From contig JAFMSR010000017.1 in NCBI GenBank assembly GCA_022818135.1, positions 8,371,408 to 8,435,407 on the forward strand: DNA of 64,000 nt. Direction: 5' to 3'. This DNA comes from Saxidomus purpurata (Eukaryota > Mollusca > Bivalvia > Venerida > Veneridae). The notes beneath the pieces are model-generated. The model worked only from the letters and a program-made list of their open reading frames with translations, did not search any database and was not told the origin of the DNA. The translations under genes and the position numbers were made by a program. Positions 46,001 through 60,689 of the stretch are shown here, one piece after another; position 1 is the first letter of the stretch, and the number at the start of each line of letters is the position of its first letter.

Positions 46001-47085
46001 ATGTTTATAAGATATTGATGAGAATATGCATTTTTTCAATCAAGCATGCACACTAAATGCATTAATGAACATACATATGCAACGTAAAGGTTTATAACGT
46101 TTTTGTGAGAGAATTTCTACTTTGTTCTTAATTTGAAAATCATTCTGGCTCATTTGCAAGTGCATTTAGTAATAAAAGCCTATTGTTATAACGAAAATGT
46201 TATTATACCCTTTGCTTTTGATTAATTACCACACAAACGGGTTGACGTTGATTGATTTCCTGCAAATGTTCAAATTATTCATCTGTTATTCGGTAAAGAA
46301 AGTATCAGCTTACCCAGGCTAATGTTACGTCTTTATCTTAGCCTTATGGATACTGGTGAAATGCAAGCGAAAGTTTTTTGTCATCCGTACCTGTGTGACA
46401 ATAATGTCAATGAACCGGTTTCCGCAAGAGGACGATTACTCATTTTAATTCAAGTAAAAAGTTCATGGACTTTTCAGGTGTGTTGATGGTTATTATTGTT
46501 GACTTAATATTATTAAAAAACCTACTTAATCTAATTTTAAATCATCTACAATAGTCTGCAACAGTTATGATAATAGATAACGAATCAATCATGAACGTTT
46601 TAAGTAGGTTTCTATAATTTTCGCCTAATCTCGATTGGCACTCGGTTAGGAGATGATATTAAAGGATATTTCTGAGCCATAGAAAGCCGAAATATAGGTT
46701 TATATCAAAACCAACAAAACATTTTAAAGGCCTGAAAATTGACTTTTTACTCGCAGTAATGAGACGATATGCCTTGTTAATAACTGAAATGTGGTCCAAA
46801 CAAGCGTTTAACCCAACCAAAATAGTTCAACATTTAAAGGTATTCAAATAAACAAGTTTTTAGATAAACAAGTTTTCTATAGAAACCTATTTTTTTTAGA
46901 TGTCGGAAAAAATCAGAGCAACAGTCAAGAAACTGTCAAGAAATTTCCGTCTCTATATTTTGTCTTTGTAATTTAGTGTTAGGTAAGGATAAAAGTTGAA
47001 CGTGATTTCAAAATAGATATATGGTTGGAAAAATATAAGCACTATGTCACGGACATACAAAAACAATGTGAATAGATATTAAATA
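43100..47085 (+). repeat. segmental duplication, copy 2
   Basis: It is colinear with copy 3 over most of its length. For example 43240-43480 matches 47275-47515, 44860-45540 matches 49275-49995, and 45820-46310 matches 50690-50750 then 52610-53030 around an insertion. It also matches copy 1. Removing the MITE-3 at 43488-43899 restores alignment with copy 3, so that element arrived after duplication. No conserved reading frame. Confidence 0.75.
43488..43899 (+). mobile_element. MITE-3, intact 412-bp copy
   Basis: Left TTAAAGTGACATTATGCGCA and right 'atgcgcatactgtcacttta' with one mismatch in the inverted repeat; TTAA at both ends. High identity to the copy at 10965-11388 suggests relatively recent spread. 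Confidence 0.85.
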
Positions 47086-48224
47086 CACTTGACTTGAAGT
47101 CTCGGACAAACAATATGCGCGAATATTGCACAAAATATTGAAAGCCCTGCTAATATTTACGCATACTGAAATTAAATTGTAATGATACTGATTCTATGCC
47201 ACACAGCATGATAAGTTGTAACATTTGCTCTCTCCAAATACATGTAACACATGCCGGATGTTAAATGTATGTTTTCTGCGATATGACAATATTACAATAT
47301 ACAAATGTAACACACATATGGACATCATTGTGTTATTTTGATAATTAGTAATTGATTGCAAAAATCGAGCCCTCGTACTTCACATGTATCCCGTCTAGGT
47401 GAAAGCAAAGCCTAAGATTATATTATGAAAAGTCAGTTTCGTTTCAAATTGCAGTAAATGGCCTAGTCGTAATTAAGCTACTAAAATATTTGAGAACCAA
47501 CATATTAAAGACTTGAACGGACCATGCTTTCATAGTTATTCACTGTGTCTAATCTGATTCGAATTTGTTTAATTCTGATATGCACAATAGAAAACACAAT
47601 TCAGCGAAAGTAGCAACATCACTGAAGCACCAACATTTCTGCAAGTCTGCCAAATTTTGGGAAATTGACAAACACTCTTAATAGTATACAAAAAGAACAG
47701 AAAGCTTTTGATCAAAGATAGAAAAAAAGTCATAATACATTTTGCGTGCCACGTGTTGATATGTCTAACATCTTCCAACAAAACTAAGGTATGATAGGAT
47801 CTCAAAGTTTAGATTAACTAGTGAATATAATATCACAAAATTATTATTGTCTCCTCCAGGTAACGTTATATCAGGTGTACTGGTGTTTTAGTTAGTAATT
47901 TAGATAAGCAGCAATACCCAGACAGGTACTTTTAAATAAAATAATAACCTGCAAGTTGGAAAATCTGAAAAAAAATATGGTTCGCGCTTTTAGCATCCTG
48001 GACAAAGATGGTTTCGGGGGCGTAAGTTTATTGCAGAACAATAAAGTAATTTTTATAGGTGTTTGCTAGTTTATTATTTTACTTTTATACAGATGATCTG
48101 CTTTTTCTAAAATAATTGATTCATTTTTAACAGTGCCCCTTATTGCAGATTTAATGACATGTAGACACGAATAAGCATTTGAATGGAGATGTTTCAAGAT
48201 AATGATTTTAAATAGAGACGGTAA

Positions 48225-49220
48225 ACATTATCAATTTCAAGTAGGAAAGTTTCCAAAAAAGTCCATAGTATTGTTAGTAGTCAAGTTTTCCTATCCCCAT
48301 TTCCAGATTATGTTAATTTTTCAAACACTATATATTCACAATTAAACTATTAGATTATTTCACAACAAAGGTAACTGTTTTAGATAAGGCCCATTTCAAA
48401 GGGTTTGTGATTTATGAACGTTGTCCACTCCAAACCAGATATTGTTCTTTTCCTGCATAACAGCATGTAGGTAAAAATATTGACAAATGCATTGAATGCA
48501 CGTGTATTTTCTTATCTCTTGTGTAATGTCATTTTAAAAAATTCCAAAACGTGGAGTTATTGGTTATATCCTTTGAACACCTGTAACGTTATTAAAACGT
48601 ATACGCGGGTTAAGACAGTTTGGCCTTCCATACAAGTGACAGTGTACCGTTATGGAACATATTTTGTCTGTAATGAATTTAATAGGCTATGCCGACAGCT
48701 CCTGACTCCTTGAAAACTAATACGTACCAGAAGTTGGAAAATGCTGACACTTTTAGACGACCTTGCAAAATGACCTTGGACACAATTTTATTCCAGACTT
48801 TGAAAATTTTCATTTTACCAACGTGTCGCAGTACAGGCCCCTGTGGGATACTGTTTTGCGCGTGCAAATTGATTTTTTTCTACAGGCCCCCTAATGCAGA
48901 CAATGTCAAGAGTACTCAAACACTAGGAATATTGACATCTTATGAGAACGCTGAAATTGACCTCCCTTTCAAAAAAAAAAAAAGGAAAAAAAAAAAGAAG
49001 TCCATGCCAGTTGTTAGTAGGCACGTTCCGATCACCATTATGACGCTTTACCTCTATAGATTGGGCCAATGGAAACTTTTACTTTCATGTTCACAACAAG
49101 CTCAATCTATTTGCTGACGTATACAACAACGGGCAGTAATTTACCGAAAGTAGTCCACTCCAAACAGACGTGTTCTTTTCCTGCATAACAGCATGTAGTT
49201 AACAAAGACATGCATGCATG
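48225..49220 (+). repeat. local tandem duplication within copy 3, separated by about 765 bp
   Basis: 48255-48490 ('aaaagtccatag' ... 'cttttcctgcataacagcat') recurs at 49000-49205 with substitutions. The second copy is preceded by an A-rich tract (48971-48999). The 142-codon plus-strand frame across 48689-49117 translates this A-rich tract as a lysine run and is not conserved in copy 2, so I reject it as a gene. Confidence 0.65.
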
Positions 49221-50805
49221 CTCTGTCTCGAGTGTTTAAAAAATAATGCTGGTTGTCCAAGTTATATACCAGTCATTAAACGTTAATCATTGAAAAACAT
49301 AGACACGAATATCATATAGACGTAACAACGTTGGGCAGGCATACATCTTCTTTTAACGTTTTAAATCAAATGTTTTATCAAATAGAAAATTTTCAACATG
49401 TTTCGGTTAAACACCCATACGGTGTTGTAAATGTATTGTTTAGATGTACGAGTATTACATGACATACAGTTTCGCATGATGTTAATTTGCAAAATCAACT
49501 ACTAGTATGTCAATTTCTTAAATTTTATTGATTTTTTTTCACTTAATACAAAATTTACATTTATAATTTTATGAATTAATATTCCATTAAAATGCTTATA
49601 CTCACTTTATATAAAGTAAATAATAAATTATGACTTTGACAACATAATGATGTAAAGGTAATGTAGTTCACTTCGTTTATATTCTTGAAAATAGTCAAAA
49701 AGACAAAACTCGTTATTTATGATGTTAATAAAAGATAAATTACACTACAGTCTGTCTGATTTATCGACTAGACAAGAAGATACTCTGTTTGATCGATGGT
49801 AAATCTATTGAAACTGGTAAATGATGTCAAATCATACATAGATTATAGAAAACACTTATGTAAGATGTATATAACAAAACACTTGACTTTGTTAGTAATA
49901 CAGAAAAAACATCGCACCATGTGCCTGGGCCTAAGTAAACAAAGAGATGCCTTCATGAGAACAGAAGCAAGGTCAAGTGAATCCATAACAAAATGTTTCG
50001 TCTGTTGAGTTGATCGAAATAATATATAAGTATTTCGGAGAAATAAAGTTCAATGACACCATCTTCAGTCCAATTGGTTGAATGCACGAACCAAGGCTTT
50101 GTTATTTTGTCGTACCGATTGTGGATGTGCATTTCGTAAGGATATGTGAGAGCAAAACAGTTTATATTTTGACCGGCTCTAAAACACTTGCTAACAAACG
50201 ATCAGATAAAAAGTTTCTAAGATCTTTATGAATAGAAAAGAGAACATGTGCATCTGTGCATTACGTTTCAAATTTTAACACCAACTCTATGACAAATGTC
50301 AAGTTAATAACGCTTGTTTTTGTATTTTTTTTTTAACACTGTATTATTTGCTCTAGATCAAATGACGGAAAGAATACGAACAATATCATAAGTACTAGAA
50401 TTGGTTTCATAACAGGTTATGCGAACCGTTAATTATTGTTAATTTTTTGTCATGTCTTGCCCCCGATGTCTCTCAGAGAATACGAAACCAGTCTGATTAT
50501 CCATCGGATATCTCACTGAACGAGCTTATGCGTTTCGCTCAATTTTGTTTAAAGAAATAGTATTAGTGTCTGAAGACAAAACAAACATTTGTTTGGGTAA
50601 CATTGTTACTATTAGTCTTTGCATACATGTGATGTGAATATACACTGTAACACTGTGTAATGTTTCCTAACCATCGCAAAACTCTCAACATTGCTAACTT
50701 ATGCGATAAGTTCTGTCTGAGCATATTAAGGTTTAAATGCCAGTCACCTGGTAGACATTCGGTATCCATTTTTACGTAACTACTTGCTCATCACCCTGCA
50801 TTATC

Positions 50806-50880
50806 AAAGCAGACTCCTGCTTGGATTCCAACCTTCAACCTTTCGCTCCTAAGGCGAATGCCTAAACATTAGGCATTATA
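50806..50880 (-). repeat. decayed tRNA-derived SINE head
   Basis: On the minus strand 'tgcctaatgtttaggcattc' is followed by 'gaaggttggaatccaagc', which resembles an A-box region and a B box (GGTTCGAATCC) in SINE-like spacing. Confidence 0.4.
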
Positions 50881-51232
50881 TGTCTATTTTGGAAATGTTA
50901 AATGTATGCAAATACAAGGCTAAATGCAATAACATAGGGATCTTTAAAAACTGTATGTATGATTCAGCGTGAAATACCCGTCATACAACATGCTGTTTTT
51001 ATAACCGAGTGGTATTAAACACATATTGACAGATTCACCGACAAAAAATAAACGCAAATTTAGTTAAAACGAAATTGAAATGACATGACATGGTAGATGA
51101 GTTTACCTAACGCCATGTTCAAGTGCAAAGTAAATATTCAAGTTTATGGCGATAGTTCAGCATTATGTATCATCAAAGTTTAAATACACTCAAAATCACA
51201 AAATTACAAAATCATTTTATGTAACTTTTCAC

Positions 51233-51540
51233 TTAAATCTGCTCGCTCTCAGTTGCTGTTGAATTGTTTTATACTGCAACCTTTTTATATGACTATACAG
51301 TCAAACCTGTGTTAAATACCACCTCCGAAAAGAGACCATCCTGCGAATAAGGCCAGCAGGGAGATCACTGTGCACTATTCATTAATAGTAAACCTGTAAA
51401 TAAAGACCACCTGCAACAAAAACCACACTTGTAGCTTCCCTTAAGTGGGCTTTGTTCACAGGTTTGACTTACATATGTTATTTTCATTCAGTTTGAAGAA
51501 CTTTATTTTTTCATCAAAATCTGACAGGGAGCAGCTTTAG
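51233..51540 (+). mobile_element. MITE-2, deleted copy disrupted by a TA element
   Basis: 'ttaaatctgctcgctctcag' starts it and 'ctgacagggagcagctttag' ends it; the right TTAA is mutated to TTAG. The central part is deleted, and a 172-bp element is inserted at 51298-51469. Confidence 0.75.
51298..51469 (+). mobile_element. 172-bp TA-flanked pogo/mariner-type MITE
   Basis: The ends are the 13-bp inverted repeat AGTCAAACCTGTG / CACAGGTTTGACT, flanked by TA at 51296-51297 and 51470-51471. The 'agtcaaacctgt' terminus is typical of miniature Tc1/mariner-pogo elements. The host is MITE-2, which dates it as later. Confidence 0.75.
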
Positions 51541-53040
51541 TATTTTCAAGCAAATTTCAAGTTTGGAAAGCCCTAATGGAATACCTTACATAATTTATGG
51601 CTGCAGTATGTGTACATTTTGTGTATCGTTTAAACGAATAATTCTTCTAACCTTCTAAGATCACGTCAGCAACCACTTCAACTTTCTGCTTTAGTCTTAC
51701 TTAAAAGCCGGCTTTTGATTGTGGAAACATAAATATTGTGTCTGTTTACTCAATGCCAATGCAATAAAAACTAAAAACGAACAGCGAATTAATGATCTAG
51801 TGCTGTTTTAGACTGTTATTCCTAAATTCTGTAAAACAGAAACGAGAACATATTTTTTCCTCCATCTATTGAGAAAATTCTTTTATTTTACTTCAGAACT
51901 TCTGATCAATGGCAAAACACCTTTACAAGTACTTTGCTTCATATTTTAATCATTATATTTCTAAAATTCTGATTTTGTTTTCTCAAAATGGTAAAAAAAA
52001 TGTGAAATACAACATCTCCTCTGTTCTATTAATTCTCAAACTCTATTAATTATGGAAAAAGAAAACTATAAATAGGATATGTTGTATACATGCTATCCGG
52101 CAGTATTCTCAGCAGGTACATTTGACTCCTTCATTTCATCACGTTAATTATGTTACTTTGTTTTTCCCGCTAAACGTTTGACGTCACGTCCGTTATTATT
52201 ATATGTATAATCCTGATGAAGGCGTCAGCCGATACGTTGATGAACATATAAATCATACAGAAGAACACGTGTTGTTGTTGAAGTTTCCCTCATATCATTA
52301 AATGTGTCAAACAGACTGAAGCAGTTATGACAGTAATAAAATACCTAATACACTTCAATACTTGCAGCAGCTACAGTGCCTACACGTTTTAAAATATAAA
52401 CCTTCCAAGTTTTCGGAAGATGTTTTGAGAATTGTCTAAACAAAATGATTGAAAATCGCCTGATTTAATAGGCCGTTATACTTGACTGTTTATATCTGAA
52501 TCCTCTCTTATTTGTGTACTGATATTTCGGCATTTGAGGGAGATTTTATAATGAAAATGTTTGAAAACTTTCACCGAGTTATCTTTTGAAACTAGAGAAT
52601 ACACGCTTGGTGTTTCAACAAGAGAACATTTCGTTCGCCTCGCATCAAGACCTATGACGTATGTCAGAACAAACGATAGGCTAAACACGTTGTTCTCTAA
52701 AGGTCAGTTCTTATATGAGTTATAAAATATTGATGAAAATTGCAGTGCAATCTAAGTATATTTATGCACTTGCATGTGCAAATTGTAGGGTTACAACGTA
52801 TTCGTGAGAAAATTTCTACTTTACCCGCCCCGATGGTATTAAATTGAAAATTATTCTGGCACATTTACAAGTGCATTCAGTAATAATAGCCGGTTGTTAT
52901 AACAAAAATGTTATCATACCCTTTGCTTTTAAATAATTACCACAAAAACGTGATGACGTTGATTGATTTCCTGCAAATGTTCAAATTATTCATTTGTAAA
53001 TTGGTATAGAAGGTGAAAAAGGAATAGACCCGCTTACTCA

Positions 53041-56000
53041 GCTTGAAGTTACATGGGATTTCACTGTACGCTTCGTTAAGCAGAAACCGTGTGAAGAACA
53101 CTCTTAATAGATAATCCGGCAGTGGCGGTGGTATCAAGATTATTATTTTTTTGCTAATTTAGAAAATGAATAAGAAAAATGTATAATTTAATTAAAAAAA
53201 ATATAGTCTTTAGCGTTTATTTTCTTATATACAATTTATTTTTCTTTAAGTTTGCACTATGTTTAGCTTTCATATATCTTTACCAGCATATCTTATCTTG
53301 AATTTATCAAAATAGCAATATAATGTTTTTTTTCTTATCTTGCATGACGAACATAGAAACGTTTGTGTTATATTATGCTGTATTGAGTTACTCTTGTGCA
53401 AACACCTTCGTTTTACATAAATATTTATGCAAGGTTGCCTATTTCCACGTATATTTCCTTGTTCCGATGATAGCGATGATAACCTGTATGTAAAATGTCA
53501 TCATGTTCCGATTGCAACGATAGAAAGTTCGTGGGAGTGATTAAAGTGTAGTTAGTATGTAGTTAGACTAGAAGAACAATGCCATGTTTTTCGCACTTGA
53601 TTCCATGCTTTTCATTGTTTGAAGAGTTATAATTCATGACCATACGGAGGATGTATAAACAATGTTTTGTTGAGATATGTAACGTTTGTATTGTGCGACA
53701 TCATTTACGTGGCACATTACATACAAGTTAAACATCTTGCCACTACGCCACTTTCTTTGCATCTCCAATATGATAATGAATTGAAATAACGAAATCACAA
53801 CCGAACGTAATCGAAAATACAGCCGAGTAAGATGCGTTATTTTGACAGTTGTGTATGCTCATTGTTATTGCATCCAATTATTTTACTGAGTAACGGCTAT
53901 TGGCTCGAGTCCGTGTGGTAAAATTGGCAGTTTCTTACGGACTACGGGGATATAGCATTTGCACTTTCGAAGAAAACTCATAATTACATTACATTCAAGC
54001 CTGCACGTAACTTTTAAGGTGTTTTGCGGTAAAATTTTGCATTCTGACTTTGACGAAAGATAAGATTTTTTTTTGTTTTAAAAAAGAGTCTCCAATCCAT
54101 TTCGTTTGTTTTCCTATCTATTCGAGTTCAGTATAGATTGAATATTTTACTTGGCAGATAGAAACCTTTAATTAAGCCCGATTTGCATGATCGTTTAGTG
54201 CTGCTTCATAAATTATTTTGCCATGAAATTTCTCAATGTGTTTCCCGCCAAAGAACTGAAAACATTGAATGAAGGGTCATAATTGCTACGTTGATATGTT
54301 ATCAACAATATCGCCAGAATATTCAATATAATAGCAAAAGAAAAACATGTTACAGAACTCTTCATGAAACGCTGGATTTACGCGGTGACTAAAGATTTTG
54401 CAAATATATCTAAAAATATTTCTGCGTCAAAAGATACTGGTACTTAATGAATGAACTCATAATGTTTGAATCAATTACAGATCAGTCTATGTGTTTATTT
54501 AGAAAGTAAACTAAAATCCGATCAACGCTTGCAAACGAATTTTTAGTATGATGGCTAAGTACAGCTTCTGTAGAGATAGTTGTAACCGGAAGTAACATCT
54601 GTAAGCGAGTATCCACAGTCTATTTTCAGGTAGAGGTTGTACAATACAAGGTGTTATAGAATATTAATTATACTCGGCAACTTACTTGGTCTATCTCCTA
54701 CATTAACAAATCCGTTAACCTAATCATCATCATTTCAAAGAACAAATAACTCTTACCTACTTTAAGTAGATGATGTGATTTATGGCAAAGGATTGTATTC
54801 GGTGAAAATGCTAACAAGAGGGGATCAATTTTCTCATTCCATGAAAGCTGTCTTTAAGTCTTACTAGGTGTTTAAAGTATATTTCAAGATCGGTTACATT
54901 TTGCCTAATGAAACTTCAAAGCTAGTCACTATTCTGAAGCATTAATGGTATGTATTGGTCGTGGCATGGTCTAAAATATTATAATCATCTACCGTGGATA
55001 GAGAACCCAAACCTGTGCAGACAATAAATCAAATGAAGAACAAATTCTATTGGAGCGTTTAATATGTGTATCCCCTTTGCCCCATCGCCACCTCTTCTTA
55101 CAAAATTAACGCAATTTTCCAAAATCGAGCAAAAACCCGTTTCCACTAGCCACAACATAATTTTCACATTGGCACCAGTAAGCGTAGAAACGGTATGCAA
55201 CCTGATGACTGGCAGCACAGAGGTGTAAACGCGTGACCATAGACTCGTTAATCAATTTCACATACAGTAACACATGCTAAGCAGGTAGGTACCTACAGTG
55301 TCTGCGAAGTAATTTCAAACAGGACAGCAAGGAAAATAGGGAGCTATTATTCAAATATGTACGACGGGAGTACCAATTCCTGCTGTGAAATGAAGCTGGT
55401 CAAGACGTTGATATTATTAAGTGCTACGTAAACAGCATAAGTACTTCTGAGTGAGCAAAAATGTATTTTCCGTCCACTGTTACAATAACTACGCGATACT
55501 TAAATATAAATTTGATATCGGCGATTTCTTCTTGCGTAAGTAAAATTGTCTTTCGCTTGTGACCTTCTAATTCTGTTCATTGTTTGAAATTAAATACTGT
55601 TTTTATGTAAACTCACACACATGTGTGAAGAGGAAGGTCCAAAGTTTACAAAAAAGAGCAATTTACCAGTTTGTCTAAGTCAGCGGAGGAAGACGAAACG
55701 TGTTATACGGTCACATATAACACGCCACCTTATTACACTAAACGTGTACTTGATACCATACTCCGACTTTCGTCTAAACGTATCATTATATAGAATGCTT
55801 ACATTTCTAAACTACAATTAATTAAAGACGAGAGGTATTAACTAAATTTATCTACCAGATCCTTGTTTCAGTAACAATACCATTAATAATGGCTAATCAA
55901 CATTTCACGAATATCTCTATTATAGCACTGCAATGAGGTTTTAATGCTTAGACGGTGGGACGTTAATTTCTTCATCCGAGATTACCACCAATATAGACAC

Positions 56001-58114
56001 AATACAATAGAGTTATGCATCTGAAGTTTAAAGCTTGGCTCAATATCCTGTGAGGAATTTTATAGTACCCTCCTAATTGGTTTTGCAGGCAGCAGTTTGT
56101 CTATCACAAGAAGTAGTGAGTACGCACACGAACGAAATTACCGCTTTTTTCCTACGTTCTGGTAGTACCAGAGAACGAGGCTACGTCATTCAGTACACTG
56201 GGCTCACCTAACTGAAATGTTACTTTTATCTCTATATTCATCTCTTTTTTATTGTAATGCATACATTAATTGATACACATCAGTACAACATTATTTTTGC
56301 TTGGTTAATGATGAATAAAAAAGAGATAAATGCAATTTTACAGACACATATAGTACAAATCTTGACTATGATTTGTAATGTACATAAATATGAGAGTAAC
56401 TTGATCAATACTTTCAAATTTTCCTGATTAATAACATCAAAATATATCACTAGTTTTAATTCTAATTTATTACAGAAATACATCAAGGCTGTCTACTTTA
56501 CATTAAATATAACTATGTGTACATGTACAACCCGTACAATGAACAAATATGTCAATTGCAACAGATAGATAAAGAGTAAATGAAAACCCCATTACATAAC
56601 CATTAAACTAAGAACTATATACTAATAAATATTATGGGCTTGTATGCAATCAATGATATTTATTGATTCTAAACGTTTTATTGCTCTTAATACAACATTT
56701 GATTTTGCATTTACGTACTTAGATCATGACAGAAAGCTTAGTTCTATTCATAATCGTGATGCTGAACAGAAATAAAGTTTTTGTAAGTAGTTCCTAAAGG
56801 ATCACTTTACCAGCTGGATGCAGTTACATATTAATGGCTTAGAAATGCATTTTGGCAAATAGGTAAATGCCAGTCTTTTTTTTTCATAAACTTGTTCCTT
56901 GAATCGCCGACTAACCTGGGTCTAGTATAAACAATCATTACCTTTGTTTTGTAAGCATGATCAAAATATTCATAGACGTCCGTAAAAATATTTAGATAAG
57001 TTATTTCGAACTTTAAAAAAATTGCTGACTTGAAGTTTTTTGGCTAGCAGGGGTTACTTCATATGTAAAACATTGTATGGTATACATATGCCAGTCTACA
57101 GAATTACTAGGTTATCAATAACTTGATAGAAACGCCTTCTATTGATGCATCCAATCCTTTGTTATGATACCGGCATTTGATGTTGTATTCGGATAAAGTA
57201 AAAGCATCGTGTCGATGCAGAGGTACCTATTCCTGAATGCAACATTATCCTATACTGTCCCGGTCCTGAAAAGCGATACCTTTATAGGAGTCCCACATAT
57301 ACAAAGGCATTACATGTACTTCATTATTTGTAAAAAGTGGGTTTCTGTCTACGAAACTATCGTATTTCCCGACACCGATGTCTTTACACATTAATTTATT
57401 TTGCTTTAAGTGTCAAAATTAGCCGCACTCATTGTTTCACTTATACAGCCTCTTTTTTTTAAAAGAATATTTGGCTATATTTTTGTAAAAGGTTGTTTAA
57501 AAAAAGAAACACTGCTTATAGGGTTTTCGTAAAATGATAATAACCTTTTCACCCCTTTAACGCTAAATAATATTCGTGCATAGTGAAAAAAGATACGAAA
57601 GTCATTGAATTGTTACTGTAATCGTTTTTATTTTCGAAGTTTTTATTATTTTATGTATTTTGTATATAAGAAGAAGTTTAAATCACATTTAATTAGAATA
57701 CTTAACGTTTGTTTGTATTTGTTAAACCCCCATCGCCGCGCCCAAATCTAAATTCATTCTTGCACTGAGGCCCCTGGGGAATCTGCTCTCAAATGTAGCA
57801 TGGACCAACAAAACTATCAATATACCAGTCTTTTGGTGATGCGTAAAATCTGTTTACCTCATTTACCTGTCAACGTACATCTTCTAACAGAGACCACAAG
57901 TTCGCTCCACAGTGTCATAGTCAAAGCCTAAACGCGCATTTCATATTACAAGTGTTATGTCGGTTTTCATCATGTCATGCCAGCAAGTGTCTGTGAAACT
58001 AAGGCAATCTTCCAGCTATACTGAACTGCTAAACTCACGATCCTGCATGCATGTTACTTGCAGTATTGCTAAATGCAATGCTCAACCGGATGCCTTACCT
58101 TTTCGAAAGTTGTT
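53041..58114. other. long AT-rich stretch without recognised features
   Basis: None of the repeat families seen elsewhere recurs clearly. Open frames of 60-80 codons (for example 54985-55218 and 55621-55821) lack domains and splice context. I see no gene. Confidence 0.35.
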
Positions 58115-58496
58115 TTAAAGAGACACTCCCTACATCTAGCATGGCAGATCATATTCTCGAAAAATAGATGATGTGTTCAATGAACGTAAAATGATAAATA
58201 GACACAATTTCAAAGAAGTACCTATTGCGAAAAATATCTCATTTCACCATATTTATTCAATATAGAGGCCTTCTGTAATAAATCGCACCCACCCATTTAT
58301 TGTACAACAACAGCTCTACATAGATCATTAAATGGTTAACGGTACTGCAGCATAATTTGGACAGCTGGTTTTATCGATAATGACTGAAATACATAGCTGA
58401 TACTTTTAGATTAAGTTATAATACTTCCAAAGATTCTGTAATTCATGTTTTCGAGGTTATGTAGTTTGGCATCAGTTATAGGGTATGTCCCTTTAA
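58115..58496 (+). mobile_element. MITE-1, intact 382-bp reference copy
   Basis: It begins TTAAAGAGACACTCCCTAC and ends 'ataGGGTATGTCCCTTTAA', with an imperfect inverted repeat of about 17 bp including TTAA. This copy defines both termini used to read the other copies at 653-1906, 5391, 11440, 30361 and 40851. No coding capacity; consistent with a piggyBac-type MITE. Confidence 0.85.
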
Positions 58497-60689
58497 CTTG
58501 TAGTCCAATCCATTTGCTTTTTGTCATTGCTTTGTGTATATATTGAATGTATTTATGTAAAAGAGATGCAATAAATTATTATCAAACTAAAAATAAACGT
58601 TTCTTTTTCATATAAACCACTTCAAAGTCCATTCTAAGTTACGATATTTTTCTGAGACATGTCTCTTCCTTCATCTTTTTTATGAAAGTATTTTACTAAC
58701 CGAAAGTAAAACAGGTGGAGACAGGAGTTGTGACTAAATAATACTAACGGAATACCATATCTGCAGACCTGCATTCCGTAAACTACTCGTAAAATACATA
58801 TATTCCAAGCAATAATTTTCAGATCTGTGACTCAGACAAAGTCAGCTCCATGTTGTAAGAAAAACGAACCATAACTTGTGTTTGCAGTTTACAGCGCGAA
58901 AGTCAGATTCATACTGAATCGTTATTATGAATTTCGTGGCTACCAAATTTTATGACACTATTATGAAAATGTGAACAATACCATGAGGTGTTTTTCTACC
59001 ACTTATGTGGCCGGAGCATAATATATATCATATTCAATGTGACTAAGTAATGTGATTAAAACATGATGCAGATTTTTACCTGAACTCTATAATAATATTA
59101 AGTGCCTTATGCTTTACATTTTGTTTACATGTAACGGTTGTTCTTCGGAGACTGTATGGTTATGAAAATACAAAAAAGGAGAGTTCTTAACTTGAGACAG
59201 ATTAACAGGTTAAAGGAACAAAACATGATAATTATGTATTGTTTATTTTTCGAGCAAACTCGGACAACACGCCATGTTTTATATGCACACGTTACAGAAC
59301 AGGGGTGGACGGAGACAGGACCTAAGGACTTTGCGCTGAAGTCTTGTGTATATACCAAACAAGTCAATACGCTAGGGTGTCCTAGTATTGTGTAAACAAA
59401 CTATGATAAATGTATCACGTACAAAGCATGACGATACGATGGAATTGAGATTCGTTTAATCGCGCACTGTCTGATGCATAGTTTCAAAAACTGGAGAGTG
59501 CGTTCTAAATGTTTAGCAGTATACTCAGAGAAGATATTACTAAGCGTACTCCAACGCATATTCGCACTCTCAATAAAACTCGGCATCTAGACATTTATTA
59601 CGGCATGAGGTTCTTTAATCCTATCTACTCTGATGCTTATGGTGTTCAAAATCCAAACTAATGATATTTATAGAAGTTCGGCTCCACTTTTATTTCGATC
59701 TTTTGTTATGTAAAAATAAGCATGTATTTTGTTCTATGCATAATATTATTTATGCCATGTTAATTAGAAATAGCGAGGAAACTATTCTAATAAAATATTA
59801 CGACTGTTTCAAACATTTAAAATATTGATGCAAATATGCAAAATGCTAAACTTATATATGTAAATATGAGATGTTAACCTAATGACATCATCATGTTCAG
59901 TTTTGTTTATGAGAAGTTTAAGTTCTCTGATTCAAAACAGGTGAGTGTAAATTTACCTTAAGTACTTCTTGTAAGAATTGTGAAATGTGAAATATTTTAA
60001 TTGAATATATTTATTTGAGTTGTGTGTGATGCACAACATTATTGGCAACAGGCATGTACTTGAGATATATATTCAAAACTAAAGATATTTCAATATGGAA
60101 CCATCTTGTGAGGTAGCTCAGATTTGCATTGACAAAAATCAGGGACTTGTTAACTAATAAACGTTTAAGAAAAGCAAACGACTGTATAAAGTGCATGCGA
60201 AGTTTGAGCAAATCTTTCGAGTAGTTTTGGCTAAAGTAAGCAATATTTCATGGCCATAAATCTAAAGACTCGCGGTCCATACGGTTGCGTACAAGATTGT
60301 TTACAATATTTTATCCAACAACTAAAATGTTCTTATAACATTTATTTGCTTACAAGTTTAATACGATGCTTCAATAGTAGCAAATGTGCTCAGTTAATAA
60401 AAATGATTTAGCCCTTTCAGCGGCAACATGCCAGGTTTCCCGCCAAGAGAACTAAAATAGCGTTTTAGACAATTTAAGAAACTTGTTTAACAGTTTCAAG
60501 ATAACTACTACGTGCAATCGTGGAAAATAACTGTGAAGTGATTAATTACTTGTAAATAACTGAACTTGCTACTTCATGCATGTCTTCAGTTTTTCACATA
60601 TTTAAGTGATACAATTCTGACTTTATGGTAGGCTTGATTAAAATTAAGAAAATGAGTTGCTTTTGCTACATTAAATGATTCCCTGAAAT
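58497..60689. other. unassigned AT-rich sequence
   Basis: Overlapping frames on both strands at 59125-59395 are mutual shadows and show no domain. No repeats recognised. Confidence 0.35.

Larger units (their letters stand above)
47200..53040 (+). repeat. segmental duplication, copy 3 (with insertions)
   Basis: It matches copy 2 from 'gatatgacaatattacaata' onward and matches copy 1 in the same order. It contains an extra stretch at about 50760-52600 that includes a block shared with copy 1 only (51650-51900), a SINE relic and a MITE-2. It also has a local duplication within 48225-49220. Confidence 0.75.

Noticed and set aside
48689..49117. 142-codon plus-strand open frame with a polylysine stretch
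   Set aside because: It lies within the segmental duplication and is not preserved in the matching copies. The lysines come from an A-rich tract.
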